Shown here one piece after another: positions 9,139 to 22,142 of a stretch of DNA of 64,000 nucleotides. Source of the stretch: Gemmatimonadaceae bacterium (GTDB lineage: Bacteria; Gemmatimonadota; Gemmatimonadetes; Gemmatimonadales; Gemmatimonadaceae); the NCBI GenBank assembly GCA_020852815.1, contig JADZAN010000024.1:186001-250000 (forward strand), read 5' to 3'. Both the position numbers and the translations under genes were made by a program. Under the pieces are notes generated by a model, which searched no databases, was not told the origin of the DNA, and saw only the letters and a list, made by a program, of their open reading frames with translations. Numbering within the stretch: the first letter of the stretch is position 1; each line of letters starts with the position of its first letter.

Positions 9139-9164
9139 CGGGCTTCTCGAGGGCTTCCGACGAC

Positions 9165-10583
9165 ATGACGCACGACCACGACGACGCACACGGCGCCCCG
9201 GATGCGCTGCGCCGCGAGTTGCAGCTGGCCGCCAGGCGCATCGCCGGCTATCGCGACGCGCTCCACGAGGCGCACGTCGCCCCGCGTCTCACCCGCGCCG
9301 AGCTCCGCGCCACCCTCGACCGCCCCCTCCCTGACGATCCGCTCCCGCTCACCCAGGTCATCGACGAACTCATCGCCGGCGCCACTCCCGGCCTCATGGC
9401 CTCCGCCGGCCCGCGCTACTTCGGCTTCGTCGTCGGCGGATCGCTCGATGCCGCCTTGGTCGCCGACGTCCTCACCAGCGGCTGGGACCAGAACGCCTTC
9501 AACGAAGCGCTCTCCCCCGCCGCCATCGCCTTCGAGGACGTTGCCGGGCGCTGGCTCAAGGAGGCGCTCACGCTTCCAGCGTCGGCGTCGGTGGGGTTCG
9601 TGACCGGGGCGCAGGGCGCCAACACGGTGGGGCTGGCGGCGGCGCGGTGGTGGGTGTTGCAGCAGGCGGGGTGGGACGTGGGGCGCGAAGGACTCTTCGG
9701 TGCGCCGCGCATTCGCGTGCTGGTCGGCGCGGAGCGGCACGCGACGATCGATCGCGCGCTCCGCTTCCTCGGGCTCGGCGAACGGGCGATGGAGGAAGTC
9801 CCGGTGCTCGCCAACGGGGCGATGGATACGGCGGCACTCGCGCAGGCGCTGGCGCACGGCGCCGGCATCCCAACGATTGTCTGCGCCCAGGCGGGGAACG
9901 TGAACACGGGCGCCTGTGACAACCTGCAGCATGCCGCCGACGCCGCACGCTCGGCGAACGCCTGGCTGCATGTGGACGGTGCCTTCGGGCTCTGGGCGGC
10001 GGCAAGCGCACGCACTCGGGGCTTGGTCGACGGCATCGAGCGCGCCGACTCGTGGGCCTGTGACGGGCACAAGTGGCTCAACGTCCCCTACGACGCGGGA
10101 TATGCCTTCTGCGCGCACCCGGACGTGCACGCGACGTCGATGGCGTACACGGCGGCCTACCTCACGGGGCAGGTGGCGGGGCGCGAGTTCGGGGGCGGCG
10201 ACTACGTGGCGGAGTCGTCGCGGCGCGCGCGCGGCTTTGCCACGTGGGCCGCGCTGCGCGCGCTGGGGCGCACCGGCATCGCGGAGTTGGTGGACCGAAC
10301 CTGCGCGCTGGCCCGCCGCTTTGCCCAACGGCTCGGCGCACTGGACGGTGTGACCATCATGAACGAGGTGGTGCTCAACCAGGTGCTGCTGCGAGTGGGC
10401 GACGAGGCGACGACGAACGCCATCCAGCGCCGCCTGCACGACGACGGGACGCTCTGGTTAGGCGCCACGACCTGGCGCGGGCAACGCCTCCTGCGCATCT
10501 CGGTCTCCAACTGGTCCACGACGGAAGACGACGTGGATGTGTGCGTGGCGGCGATCGAGAGAGCGATGCGGGCGAGCGGCTGA
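9165..10583 (+). CDS. PLP-dependent decarboxylase (group II, aromatic-L-amino-acid type)
   Basis: A 472-residue fold-type I PLP enzyme. Family landmarks in order: a small-residue N-terminal part (ATPGLMASAGPRYFGFV), SVGFVTGAQGANTVGLAAAR (phosphate-binding region), AQAGNVNTGACDNL, WLHVDGAFGLWAA (Asp contacting the PLP ring) and CDGHKWLNVPYDAG, whose Lys should form the Schiff base. Homologues decarboxylate aromatic amino acids, glutamate or diaminobutyrate, or are annotated only as class V aminotransferases. The substrate here is unknown. The start is the ATG at 9165; the same frame is open further upstream only by chance, where it overlaps the FRG gene. Confidence 0.88.
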   Translation: MTHDHDDAHGAPDALRRELQLAARRIAGYRDALHEAHVAPRLTRAELRATLDRPLPDDPLPLTQVIDELIAGATPGLMASAGPRYFGFVVGGSLDAALVADVLTSGWDQNAFNEALSPAAIAFEDVAGRWLKEALTLPASASVGFVTGAQGANTVGLAAARWWVLQQAGWDVGREGLFGAPRIRVLVGAERHATIDRALRFLGLGERAMEEVPVLANGAMDTAALAQALAHGAGIPTIVCAQAGNVNTGACDNLQHAADAARSANAWLHVDGAFGLWAAASARTRGLVDGIERADSWACDGHKWLNVPYDAGYAFCAHPDVHATSMAYTAAYLTGQVAGREFGGGDYVAESSRRARGFATWAALRALGRTGIAELVDRTCALARRFAQRLGALDGVTIMNEVVLNQVLLRVGDEATTNAIQRRLHDDGTLWLGATTWRGQRLLRISVSNWSTTEDDVDVCVAAIERAMRASG

Positions 10584-10628
10584 GCGGGCGTTCCTGTGCG
10601 CCTGCACAGCGGCGCTCCCACGCCCGCC

Positions 10629-14468
<3,840 letters not shown>

Positions 14469-14724
14469 CCGAGAGTGTCGGCTCTATGGATGGAAAACTG
14501 GTGGGATATTGTTCGGAACCTTGCGTTGGGGCAGGAGATCCGCAATGAGTGGCGGGACTTCCTTGATGGGGATGCGTGCGTCTGGCGGCTGATGCGTTGC
14601 GCCTCTCCATTAGTCGGCTCTGATTCTCCCGACCGAAGGGTGCCGCCGCGCGCTAGGTCCGTCGAACCTCATGCGTCATTCTTGGAGCTGCATGGTGCAC
14701 CTCCTCACGAGAGTCAGGCGAAAC

Positions 14725-15387
14725 ATGCGAACGAGCATCAGGAGGTTTACCCAGTCACTGTTGATGTGCGGTTTTCTTGGCGTGATGCCGTGCGCCGGCC
14801 ATGCTCAGGGCGCACGCCGGCTGGAGATCAGTGCGGTGGGGGGAGCCGCGCATACGAGCCGCCTCGGGCGGCTCTCCGCCGAGCAGTGGCTGGAACCGTT
14901 CGCCGGCGCTCGGCTCGACGCGCGTTTGTGGCGGCTCGCGGGTGGGCGAGTGGGGGTATCGGCGTTCGCCGATTACTACTCGTTCGGGAGGAGCTGGATG
15001 GCGCCGGTAATCTGTATGGGCGTGTGCCCCGCGTCGCCGGCGCGGCCGCGACAGGAGCCGCTCATTCCCTACACCAGCACGGGTCAGGAACTGCGACTCG
15101 CGCTCGGGACCACGTGGCAGCGCCCGATCAGTCGGTGGGTGAGCGCGGAGCTCGGGGCGTTCGCGGGGAGGCGTCGTGCCCGGAGCTTCCTCGAGGCCGA
15201 AGGGGTGCGACTCAATGACCCCCCGTCGTCGTTTCGCGCCCTGATTGGCGGCGAAGTCGGCCTCAGCACACAGCGCGGGCCCCTCGTCTCCGGGATCGGC
15301 TTCCAGTTCGCCAGCAGCGTGCTCGAAGGAGGGGTGCGCCGCTCGCAGAACCGAGTCGCCATGCGGCTGGGGTGGGCGCTACCATAG
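14725..15387 (+). CDS. Exported protein, probable outer-membrane beta-barrel
   Basis: A 220-residue protein. From the ATG at 14725 it has a clear signal peptide (MRTSIRRFTQSLLMCGFLGV, cleavage after GHAQ). Alternating hydrophobic and polar segments follow (LEISAVGGAAH, VGVSAFADYYS, ELRLALGTTW, ISRWVSAELGAFAG, GEVGLSTQ, VSGIGFQF, VAMRLGWALP), typical of a small beta-barrel of outer-membrane type. I do not recognise the family. An upstream ATG at 14671 would add 18 residues in front of the signal peptide. The metallophosphoesterase gene begins 3 bp after the stop, so the two may be co-transcribed. Confidence 0.68.
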   Translation: MRTSIRRFTQSLLMCGFLGVMPCAGHAQGARRLEISAVGGAAHTSRLGRLSAEQWLEPFAGARLDARLWRLAGGRVGVSAFADYYSFGRSWMAPVICMGVCPASPARPRQEPLIPYTSTGQELRLALGTTWQRPISRWVSAELGAFAGRRRARSFLEAEGVRLNDPPSSFRALIGGEVGLSTQRGPLVSGIGFQFASSVLEGGVRRSQNRVAMRLGWALP

Positions 15388-15390
15388 CGC

Positions 15391-16143
15391 ATGCGCATCG
15401 CCGCCCTCTACGACATCCACGGCAACCTCCCCGCGCTGGAAGCGGTACTGGCCGATGTGCGAGATGCGGCGGTCGACCTGGTGGTGATGGGCGGCGACGT
15501 ACTCCCTGGACCAATGCCGCACGAGTCGCTCGCGGCGCTGGCTGCGCTCGCCGCGCTCGCCGACGACGGAGTGGCGCTCCTGGCGATACGCGGGAACGGC
15601 GATCGCACGGTGCTCGAGGCGCGACGCGGCACCATCTCCCCCGAAGTCCCCGCGCCCATTCACGACGTCATGCGCTGGAACGCGGCGCAGCTCACCCCGC
15701 ACGACGCGGCCTGGATGGAGGGCTGGCCGACGACCGCGACGGTGGAGCACGACGCGCTGGGGCGCATCCTCTTCTGCCACGCCACACCCCGCAGCGACAC
15801 CGAGATCTTCACCCAGCGCACCGCCGAGGCGCGCATCGCCCCCGCGTTCGACGGCGTGGACGCCGCACTCGTCGTCTGCGGCCACACGCACATGACCTTC
15901 GACCGGACCATCGCCGGCCGCCGCGTGGTGAACGCCGGCTCGGTAGGGATGCCGTTCGGCGAGACGGGCGCACGCTGGCTCCTCATCGACCGCGACGTCG
16001 AGTTCCGCCATACGACCTACGACCTCGACGCCGCGGCGGCGCGCATCCGGACAACGGCGTATCCGCGCGCCGAGCACTTCGCGGCCCACAACGTCCTCAC
16101 CACCCCCACCGCCGAGGCGATGCTCGCGGCGTTGGAGCGCTGA
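15391..16143 (+). CDS. Metallophosphoesterase (calcineurin-like)
   Basis: A 250-residue protein with all dinuclear-metal motifs in order: LYDIHGNLPALEAVL, VVMGGDVLPG, AIRGNGD, a central CHATPRSD and the C-terminal CGHTHM. These provide the Asp, His and Asn ligands of the phosphodiesterase fold. The family hydrolyses phosphomonoesters or phosphodiesters; close relatives are the YfcE-type and diadenosine-tetraphosphatase-like groups, and the substrate here is not known. It is cytoplasmic, with no signal. It follows the beta-barrel gene by 3 bp. Confidence 0.9.
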   Translation: MRIAALYDIHGNLPALEAVLADVRDAAVDLVVMGGDVLPGPMPHESLAALAALAALADDGVALLAIRGNGDRTVLEARRGTISPEVPAPIHDVMRWNAAQLTPHDAAWMEGWPTTATVEHDALGRILFCHATPRSDTEIFTQRTAEARIAPAFDGVDAALVVCGHTHMTFDRTIAGRRVVNAGSVGMPFGETGARWLLIDRDVEFRHTTYDLDAAAARIRTTAYPRAEHFAAHNVLTTPTAEAMLAALER

Positions 16144-16219
16144 CGAGAGGTTTGGCATTCGGGCGCTCCGATCAGTAGCGTACCGCGTCCCGCCGAACCC
16201 GCTCCCGGAGCACGCCGCA

Positions 16220-17800
16220 ATGCGCACGCCGAACGCCCGAACAACCCTTGCCGTCCTCGCCACACTCGCCGCGCTCGCCGCGGCGAGCGTGACCCTCGCG
16301 CCCGCCGCTCGCGCGCAGGGCTTCCCCACCGACGACGCGGTGATTCGCCGCATCTGGGACGAGGGGATGACCAACAAGTCGCAGGTGGCGCGCCTGGCGC
16401 AGGTCCTGATGGACTCGATAGGCCCGCGCCTGTCCGGCTCCCCCGCCTTCCTGTCGGCGACCGACTGGGTGTCGGCGCGCTACACCGAGTGGGGCGTTCC
16501 GGTGCGCAAGGAGAAGTACGGGACGTGGACCGGGTGGAAGCGGCGCTACTCGCACATCGACCTCATCGCCCCGCGCGAGCGCACGCTGGAAGGGATGATC
16601 CTCGCCTGGAGCCCGGCGACGACGAAGCCGGTGGAGGGCGACGTCGTCGTCATTCCCGAGTTGGCCGACAGCGCGGCGGTCAAGGCCTGGCTGCCTAACG
16701 TGAAGGGGAAGTTTGTCCTCCTCTCGGCGCCGGAGCCCACGTGCCGCCCCGACGAGAACTGGGAACGGCTGGCGCGGGCGCCCTCGGTGACGGCGATGAA
16801 GGCGGCGCGCGATTCGTCCAAGCGTTTCTGGAACCAGCGCGCCCAAAAGCTTGGCAGCGACCCGTTCCCGCTCCTCGATGCGAGCGGTGCGGCGGGCGTG
16901 GTGACGACGCTCTGGTCGGCGGGATGGGGGGTGAACAAGGTGTTCAGCGCGCGCACGAAGAACGTCCCGGTGATGGACCTGAGCTGCGAGGACTATGGGC
17001 TGCTGCACCGCCTGGCGGCCAACAACCAGGGGCCGAAGATGCGCCTCGATGCGCGCGCCGAGAACCTCCCGGATGCGCCGATGTTCAACGTGGTGGCCGA
17101 GCTCAAGGGGACGGAGAAGCCTGACGAGTACGTCTTGTTAGGCGCGCACCTCGACTCGTGGGACGGCGCCTCGGGGGCGACCGACAACGGGACGGGGACG
17201 GTGATGATGATGGAGGCGATGCGCCTGCTCAAGGCGGCGTATCCCAATCCCAAGCGGACCATCCTGGTGGGGCACTGGGGAGCGGAGGAGCAGGGGCTGA
17301 TTGGTTCGCGCGCCTTCGCCGAGGATCACCCCGAGGTGGTGAACGGGCTGCAGACCGCGTTCAACCAGGACAACGGGACGTGGCGCATCGAGTACATCCG
17401 GATGATGGGACTCACCGGGGCGGCGCAGCACTTCGGGCGCTGGTTCAGCGCGATTCCCTCGGAAATCGAGTCGCTGATCGATCTCGACATTCCCGGCGTT
17501 CCCGAGACCGGCGGGAGCGACCACATGTCGTTCCTGTGCGCCGGCGCGCCGTCGTTCCGGTTGCAGTCGAATTATCCTGACTATCGTCAGTACACCTGGC
17601 ACACCAACCGCGACACGTACGACAAGCTGATCCTGGACGATCTGAAGAACAACGCGACGCTGGCGGCGATGCTGGCGTACCAGGCGTCGGAGGATCCGGA
17701 GCGCGTGGGGCGCGACAAGCGCGTGAACAAGACGGCGGCAGGGAGCGACGTGCCGTGGCCGCGCTGCCCGCAGGCGCGGCGCACGCCGCCGCAGCGTTAG
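16220..17800 (+). CDS. Exported M28-family aminopeptidase/carboxypeptidase
   Basis: A 526-residue protein with a Sec signal ending in ARAQ (about residue 33). The M28 catalytic domain shows the two-zinc set: His310 and Asp322 in LLGAHLDSWDGASGATDNG, the Glu pair at 356-357 in WGAEEQGLIG, Asp384 in FNQDNGTW and a late His in YTWHTNRDTYDK. A PA-like inserted domain lies between about residues 130 and 280. Family function is removal of N-terminal residues or cleavage of dipeptides outside the cytoplasm. The flavoprotein gene begins 39 bp after the stop in the same direction and is probably in the same operon. Confidence 0.92.
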   Translation: MRTPNARTTLAVLATLAALAAASVTLAPAARAQGFPTDDAVIRRIWDEGMTNKSQVARLAQVLMDSIGPRLSGSPAFLSATDWVSARYTEWGVPVRKEKYGTWTGWKRRYSHIDLIAPRERTLEGMILAWSPATTKPVEGDVVVIPELADSAAVKAWLPNVKGKFVLLSAPEPTCRPDENWERLARAPSVTAMKAARDSSKRFWNQRAQKLGSDPFPLLDASGAAGVVTTLWSAGWGVNKVFSARTKNVPVMDLSCEDYGLLHRLAANNQGPKMRLDARAENLPDAPMFNVVAELKGTEKPDEYVLLGAHLDSWDGASGATDNGTGTVMMMEAMRLLKAAYPNPKRTILVGHWGAEEQGLIGSRAFAEDHPEVVNGLQTAFNQDNGTWRIEYIRMMGLTGAAQHFGRWFSAIPSEIESLIDLDIPGVPETGGSDHMSFLCAGAPSFRLQSNYPDYRQYTWHTNRDTYDKLILDDLKNNATLAAMLAYQASEDPERVGRDKRVNKTAAGSDVPWPRCPQARRTPPQR

Positions 17801-17838
17801 GCGGAGGGGAGGAAACCCAACACGAGGAGCGCGGCCGC

Positions 17839-19677
17839 ATGCGAGACGACGGCGTCACCAGGCGAGACTTCCTCAACGGCGTGAGCATGGCCGTCGGCGC
17901 GTCGATGCTGGCGCCGTGGGGCGACCTCATTGCGCAGGGGTGGGACTACGGCGCCGACTACTATCCGCCGGCAAAGACCGGGCTGCGCGGGACGCACGAT
18001 GGGGCGTGGGAGAACATGCACGCCCGCGTGGCGGGAAAGACGTGGAAGCGCGGCGCCCCCGAGGAGCAGTACGACCTCATCGTCGTTGGCGGGGGGATCA
18101 GCGGATTGTCGTCGGCGTTCCACTTCCGCAAGCAGCGGCCCAACGCGCGCATCCTCGTCCTCGACAACCACGACGACTTCGGCGGGCACGCCAAGCGCAA
18201 TGAGTTCTCCATCAACGGCGAGACGCGCATTGGCTATGGCGGGACCGAGTCGATCGACACGCCGTCGGCCTACACGGCGGTTGCGCGCGAGACGCTCAAG
18301 GAGATCGGGATCGTCACGCAGCGCTTCTATGACTACTTCGACCAGACGCTCTACGCCAAGCTGGGGCTGAGCAAGTCGATCCTCTTCGACCAGGAGAACT
18401 TCGGCGTCCGGAAGCTGGTGACGGGATACGGGAAGGTGTCGTGGGAGGAGTTTGCTAGGAACGCCCCGCTCAACGACCAGGCGCGCGCCGACTTCATCCG
18501 CGTGCAGACGGAAGAGAAGGACTACCTTCCCGGCCTGTCGCGCGAGGAGAAGTATGCGAAGCTGAGCAAGGTGAGCTACGAGGCGTGGTTGCGCGACACC
18601 TGCAAGGTGGACCGCCAGTTGCTCGAACTGTATCGCAAGTTCGGGATCTCGTTCTGGTGCGTGGGGATCGACCAGATTCCCTGCACGTCGGTGCACGAGT
18701 ACGACGGCGGGATGCCGGGGCTGGACCACACGCTGCCGCGCTTTGGGCACCGCGGCGACGAGCCCTACATCTTCCACTTCCCCGACGGCAACGCCTCGGT
18801 GGCGCGCTCGCTGGTGCGCGCGCTGATCCCGGCGGCGATGCCGGGGACGACGATGGAAGACCTGGTGACGACGCGCGCCGACTATGCGCAGCTGGACCGG
18901 AAGGGGGCGCAGGTGCGCATCCGCCTCAACAGCACTGCGGTGCACGTGGCGCACGCCGTCAGCCGCAAGGCGGTGGACGTCACCTACGTCACCAGCACCG
19001 GCGGGGCGCACACGGTGCGCGCGCCGCGCGTCATCCTCGCCAGCTACAACATGGGGATCCCCTACCTGTGCCCCGAGCTTCCGGCGGCGCAGAAGAAGGG
19101 GCTGAGCTACGGCGTGAAGGTCCCGCTCACCTACACCAAGGTCCTCGTCCCCAACTGGCGGGCATTCGCGCGGCTTGGGACCGACTTCGTGTACTACACC
19201 AAGGACTTCTTCAAGCAGGTGGAGCTCGACTACCCGGTGTCGATCGGGAAGTACAAGCGTTCGCAAACGCCTGACGACCCGATGGTGCTGCACATGTGCT
19301 ACGTGCACCTCGACCCGGTGAAGACGGGGCCCGAGGGGTGGCGCGAGGGGCGGCGCAAGCTGATGGAGACGTCGTTCGCGCAGTTCGAGTTCCACGTGCG
19401 CGACCAGCTCGACGCGGCGCTCAAGGGCGGTGGCTTCGACGCCGAGCGGGACATCAAGGCGATCACGGTGAACCGCTGGCCACACGGGTATGCGTACTCG
19501 CCGGGGTTGCTGTGGGAGCCGCCCTACGCGTCCGAAGCAGAGAAGCCGTGGGTGATCGGGCGGCAGCCGTTCGGGCGCATCGCGATCGCCAACTCCGATG
19601 CCGGCGCGCAGGCCGACACCAACTCGGCGATCACGCAGGCGGCGCGAGCGGTCGGGGAGGTGCTGGCGGCGGTGTAG
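17839..19677 (+). CDS. Tat-exported FAD amine oxidase-like protein (spermidine dehydrogenase-like)
   Basis: A 612-residue protein. The N-terminus has a twin-arginine motif (VTRRDFLNG) and hydrophobic core, so a folded flavoprotein is exported by Tat. The FAD Rossmann motif is LIVVGGGISGLSSAFHFRK, followed by the ribose-binding region and AKRNEFSINGETRIGYGGTE. The C-terminal ITVNRWPHGYAYSPG and the overall length resemble bacterial spermidine dehydrogenases, which oxidise polyamines to aldehydes. That assignment is by resemblance only; general NAD(P)/FAD oxidoreductase is the safer reading. I chose the ATG at 17839 because it starts the Tat signal; an earlier in-frame start overlaps the peptidase gene. 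Confidence 0.8.
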   Translation: MRDDGVTRRDFLNGVSMAVGASMLAPWGDLIAQGWDYGADYYPPAKTGLRGTHDGAWENMHARVAGKTWKRGAPEEQYDLIVVGGGISGLSSAFHFRKQRPNARILVLDNHDDFGGHAKRNEFSINGETRIGYGGTESIDTPSAYTAVARETLKEIGIVTQRFYDYFDQTLYAKLGLSKSILFDQENFGVRKLVTGYGKVSWEEFARNAPLNDQARADFIRVQTEEKDYLPGLSREEKYAKLSKVSYEAWLRDTCKVDRQLLELYRKFGISFWCVGIDQIPCTSVHEYDGGMPGLDHTLPRFGHRGDEPYIFHFPDGNASVARSLVRALIPAAMPGTTMEDLVTTRADYAQLDRKGAQVRIRLNSTAVHVAHAVSRKAVDVTYVTSTGGAHTVRAPRVILASYNMGIPYLCPELPAAQKKGLSYGVKVPLTYTKVLVPNWRAFARLGTDFVYYTKDFFKQVELDYPVSIGKYKRSQTPDDPMVLHMCYVHLDPVKTGPEGWREGRRKLMETSFAQFEFHVRDQLDAALKGGGFDAERDIKAITVNRWPHGYAYSPGLLWEPPYASEAEKPWVIGRQPFGRIAIANSDAGAQADTNSAITQAARAVGEVLAAV

Positions 19678-19805
19678 GCGCAAGGTCGCGCCCGCTTTCC
19701 GCCGGTTGTCGCGCCGGCGCCACGCGTTGACAAGGCGCGCGTGGGAGTGGATAACTGATGCCCCGCCCATCATGCTCGTCACGCCACTTACGTGGGAGTC
19801 CAGAC

Positions 19806-20057
19806 ATGCTCGAGTTCGCCCCGATACTCGCCGGCGCCGTGGCCGGGCGCGCGAGCGCGTTGCTCCTGACGGAACGCCATCGTGCCTGGTCGTGGTGCGC
19901 CGCCGCGCTCGCCGGCGTGGGGGTGAGCGTCCTGGCCGGCGAACCCGCCATCAGTGTCGTCTTTCCAGCCGTCGACGCGCTGCTGGGGTGTGCCGGCTAC
20001 CTGGCCGCACGCGTCACGGAGTCGGCGCTACGCGCCTATCGCACGTCGAACAGGTAG
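19806..20057 (+). CDS. Small membrane protein, unknown
   Basis: An 83-residue protein with up to three hydrophobic stretches (LEFAPILAGAVAGRASALL, WCAAALAGVGVSVLAG, ISVVFPAVDALLGCAGYLA) and a basic C-terminus. No family is recognised. It begins with an ATG at 19806 and its last 22 bp overlap the 3' end of the convergent CBS gene. Coding quality is moderate, so it could be spurious. Confidence 0.45.
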   Translation: MLEFAPILAGAVAGRASALLLTERHRAWSWCAAALAGVGVSVLAGEPAISVVFPAVDALLGCAGYLAARVTESALRAYRTSNR

Positions 20058-20473
20058 CTGCTCATGAACTGCAGCGTCGCTTCCGACTCGGCGACGCGGT
20101 AGGCCAGGAGGTCGCCCGTCGTCACCATCCCCACGAGTCGTCCTTCGTCGACCACGGGGAGGTGGCGAATGCGTCGCGCCGACATGAGGGCGGCGCACTC
20201 GTCGATGCCGGTGTGCAGCGGCATCGTGACGACGTCGGACGTCGCGACATCGCGCACCATCGTGTGCGCCGCATCGCGCCCCGAGGCCACCACGCGGCGC
20301 AGGATGTCGCGCTCGGTGAAGATGCCCACGATGCGTTCGTCGGCATCGAGCACGACCACCCCGCCAATCCCGCGCCGGTTCATCAACTGCGCCGCTTCGA
20401 GCACCGAGGCGTTGGGGCCAACGGCATGAACGTCGCCGCCCTTGCGGTCGATCAAGGCCTGGATCGTGGGCAT
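20036..20473 (-). CDS. Tandem CBS-domain protein
   Basis: A 145-residue protein made of two CBS domains: one with VLEAAQLMNRRGIGGVVVLD and GIFTERDILRRVV, the second with ECAALMSARRIRHLPVVDEG and GMVTTGDLLAY. Paired CBS domains bind adenosyl nucleotides and usually regulate a partner protein; stand-alone versions are common and their partners are mostly unknown. The start ATG (20471-20473) follows a heptamer-repeat region. Its 3' end overlaps the small membrane protein gene. Confidence 0.9.
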   Translation of the reverse strand: MPTIQALIDRKGGDVHAVGPNASVLEAAQLMNRRGIGGVVVLDADERIVGIFTERDILRRVVASGRDAAHTMVRDVATSDVVTMPLHTGIDECAALMSARRIRHLPVVDEGRLVGMVTTGDLLAYRVAESEATLQFMSSYLFDVR

Positions 20474-20561
20474 CGCGCAGCCTCCGTTTAGGGGTGAAAC
20501 GATGCTACAGTCGTGGTGGGGCTGGCGCCAGAGGCGCGGCGCGGCGCCGGGGCGCGCCGCC

Positions 20562-20589
20562 GACGGGGGACGGGGGACGGGAGACGGGA
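20562..20589 (-). repeat. Heptamer run (CCCGTCT/CCCCGTC family), 4 units
   Basis: Two GACGGGG units followed by two GACGGGA units, i.e. CCCGTCT-type repeats on the minus strand. It is the inverted partner of the run at 20800-20839. Together they fill much of the 362-bp divergent region 20474-20835 between the CBS and aldose-epimerase genes, where I see no other element. Confidence 0.85.
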
Positions 20590-20799
20590 GTTCGGTGGCG
20601 CCCGGGTGGGGGTGGTGTGCGGGGGGGAGGCGCCGAGTGATGTGCGCAACACGCGGGGCGCCCCGCTCCACTCAGCGACTCCCGCGTCGACGCGCAGCGT
20701 CGCGCAGCCTCGCGCGCCCGCATGGACCATCGTTCCGCCGAACAACAGATTCCACCATCGCACTCGCCCCACCACCCGGCGTCGCGCAGCGACGCCACT

Positions 20800-20839
20800 C
20801 CCGTCTCCCGTCTCCCGTCTCCCGTCCCGTCTCCCGTGT
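20800..20839 (+). repeat. Heptamer run CCCGTCT, about 6 units
   Basis: Three perfect CCCGTCT units (20800-20820), a shortened CCCGT, another CCCGTCT and a CCCGTGT whose GTG (20836-20838) is the most likely start codon of the epimerase gene. The same heptamer recurs at 20562-20589, 22101-22135, 55791-55804 and 58132-58152. Confidence 0.88.
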
Positions 20840-21999
20840 CCCCTCCCCGCCTCATCACCGGTCTCATCCTCACCCTCCTCTCCGTCCGAGCCGCCGCAGC
20901 AGCTTCCCCGCAGTCCGTCACCAGGGAGTCTTTCGGCACCACGCGCGCCGGCGACGCGGTGGATCGCTACACGCTGCGCAACGCGCACGGCGTCGAGGTG
21001 CAGGTGATCACATACGGGGCGATCATCACCTCGCTGCGCACGCCGGACCGGGCTGGACGCTTCGACGACATCGTCCTGGGCTTCGACCGCCTCGCCGACT
21101 ACGAGGAGAAGTCGCCGTACTTCGGTGCCGTCGTGGGACGCGTGGCCAATCGCGTGGCGCGCGGGCGCTTCACGCTCGACGGCAAGGAGTACACGCTCGC
21201 CGTGAACAACGGCCCCAACGCGCTGCACGGCGGGCTGAAGGGCTTCGACAAGGTCATCTGGCGCGCCGAGTCGTTCAAGAATGATACGAGCGTCGGCGTG
21301 GTGCTGACCTACACGAGCAAGGACGGCGAGGAGGGGTATCCGGGCACGCTGGCGGTGCGCGTGACGTACACACTCACGCAGCACGACGCGCTCGTCGTGG
21401 ATTATCACGCCACGACCGACAAGGCGACGCCGGTGAATCTGTCGCAGCACACGTACTGGAACCTGGCGGGGACCGGGCCGGGGCGCGCGCCAAACGCTCC
21501 GCTGCTGGACGCCGGTGCCCACGTGTTGACGATCCATGCCACGTCGTACACCCCGGTCGACTCGACGCTGATCCCGACCGGTGAGATTGCCCGCGTGGCT
21601 GGGACGCCGTTCGACTTCCGCACGCCGACGGCGATCGGCGCACGCATTGGCGACAGGCACCAGCAGTTGCGATTCGGCGGCGGTTACGACCACAACCTCG
21701 TTCTCGACCGCGCCGTGCGCGACGGCAAACGCACGGCGATCCGCGTGGAGGAACCAACGACCGGTCGCACCCTCGACATCGCCACCACCGAGCCCGGGGT
21801 GCAGTTCTACAGCGGCAACTTCCTGGACGGAACGCTCACCGGGAAAGCAGGCCGTCGCTATGCGTATCGCGGGACCGTGGTGCTCGAGACGCAGCACTAT
21901 CCCGATTCGCCCAATCATCCCGGATTTCCCAACACGATCCTGCGTCCGGGCCAAACGTTCCGAAGCCGGACCGTGTTCACATTCGGCGTGAAGTCGTAG
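20836..21999 (+). CDS. Aldose 1-epimerase (mutarotase), exported
   Basis: A 387-residue galactose-mutarotase-like protein: ITYGAIITSLRTPDR, the catalytic-face ANRVARGRF and NNGPNALHGGLKGFDKVIW, then NLSQHTYWNLAG with the conserved His, and the late Glu region EPGVQFYSGNF. It interconverts alpha and beta anomers of aldohexoses. I chose the GTG at 20836 because it produces a compact signal peptide (SPPRLITGLILTLLSV, then AAAAAS). An earlier ATG-initiated frame from 20722 would translate the heptamer repeat into a Pro/Ser/Val stretch and bury the signal peptide. Confidence 0.88.
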   Translation: MSPPRLITGLILTLLSVRAAAAASPQSVTRESFGTTRAGDAVDRYTLRNAHGVEVQVITYGAIITSLRTPDRAGRFDDIVLGFDRLADYEEKSPYFGAVVGRVANRVARGRFTLDGKEYTLAVNNGPNALHGGLKGFDKVIWRAESFKNDTSVGVVLTYTSKDGEEGYPGTLAVRVTYTLTQHDALVVDYHATTDKATPVNLSQHTYWNLAGTGPGRAPNAPLLDAGAHVLTIHATSYTPVDSTLIPTGEIARVAGTPFDFRTPTAIGARIGDRHQQLRFGGGYDHNLVLDRAVRDGKRTAIRVEEPTTGRTLDIATTEPGVQFYSGNFLDGTLTGKAGRRYAYRGTVVLETQHYPDSPNHPGFPNTILRPGQTFRSRTVFTFGVKS

Positions 22000-22100
22000 C
22001 GCCAAGCCAGCGTCCTACCTCGCAGTTGTCCGGAGTGGACGGGGGATTGAGCCGGCCGCTCCCCTTCCGCCCCCCCCCGGCCGCGCCCCGCGCGGCCACT

Positions 22101-22135
22101 CCCGTCTCCCGTCTCCCGTCTCCCGTCCCCCGTCC
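22101..22135 (+). repeat. Heptamer run CCCGTCT/CCCGTCC, 5 units
   Basis: Three CCCGTCT units followed by two CCCGTCC units, ending seven bases before the ATG of the alpha/beta hydrolase gene (22143). It occupies the place where a Shine-Dalgarno sequence would be, so the gene has no recognisable ribosome binding site. Confidence 0.88.
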
Positions 22136-22142
22136 GCCCTTG

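Noticed and set aside
8166-9164. Upstream part of the long frame that ends with the PLP decarboxylase
   Set aside because: It overlaps the FRG gene in another frame and has shadow-frame composition. The real gene starts at 9165.
17797-19782. A 661-codon open frame on the minus strand
   Set aside because: It is antisense to the Tat flavoprotein gene and shows no family features.
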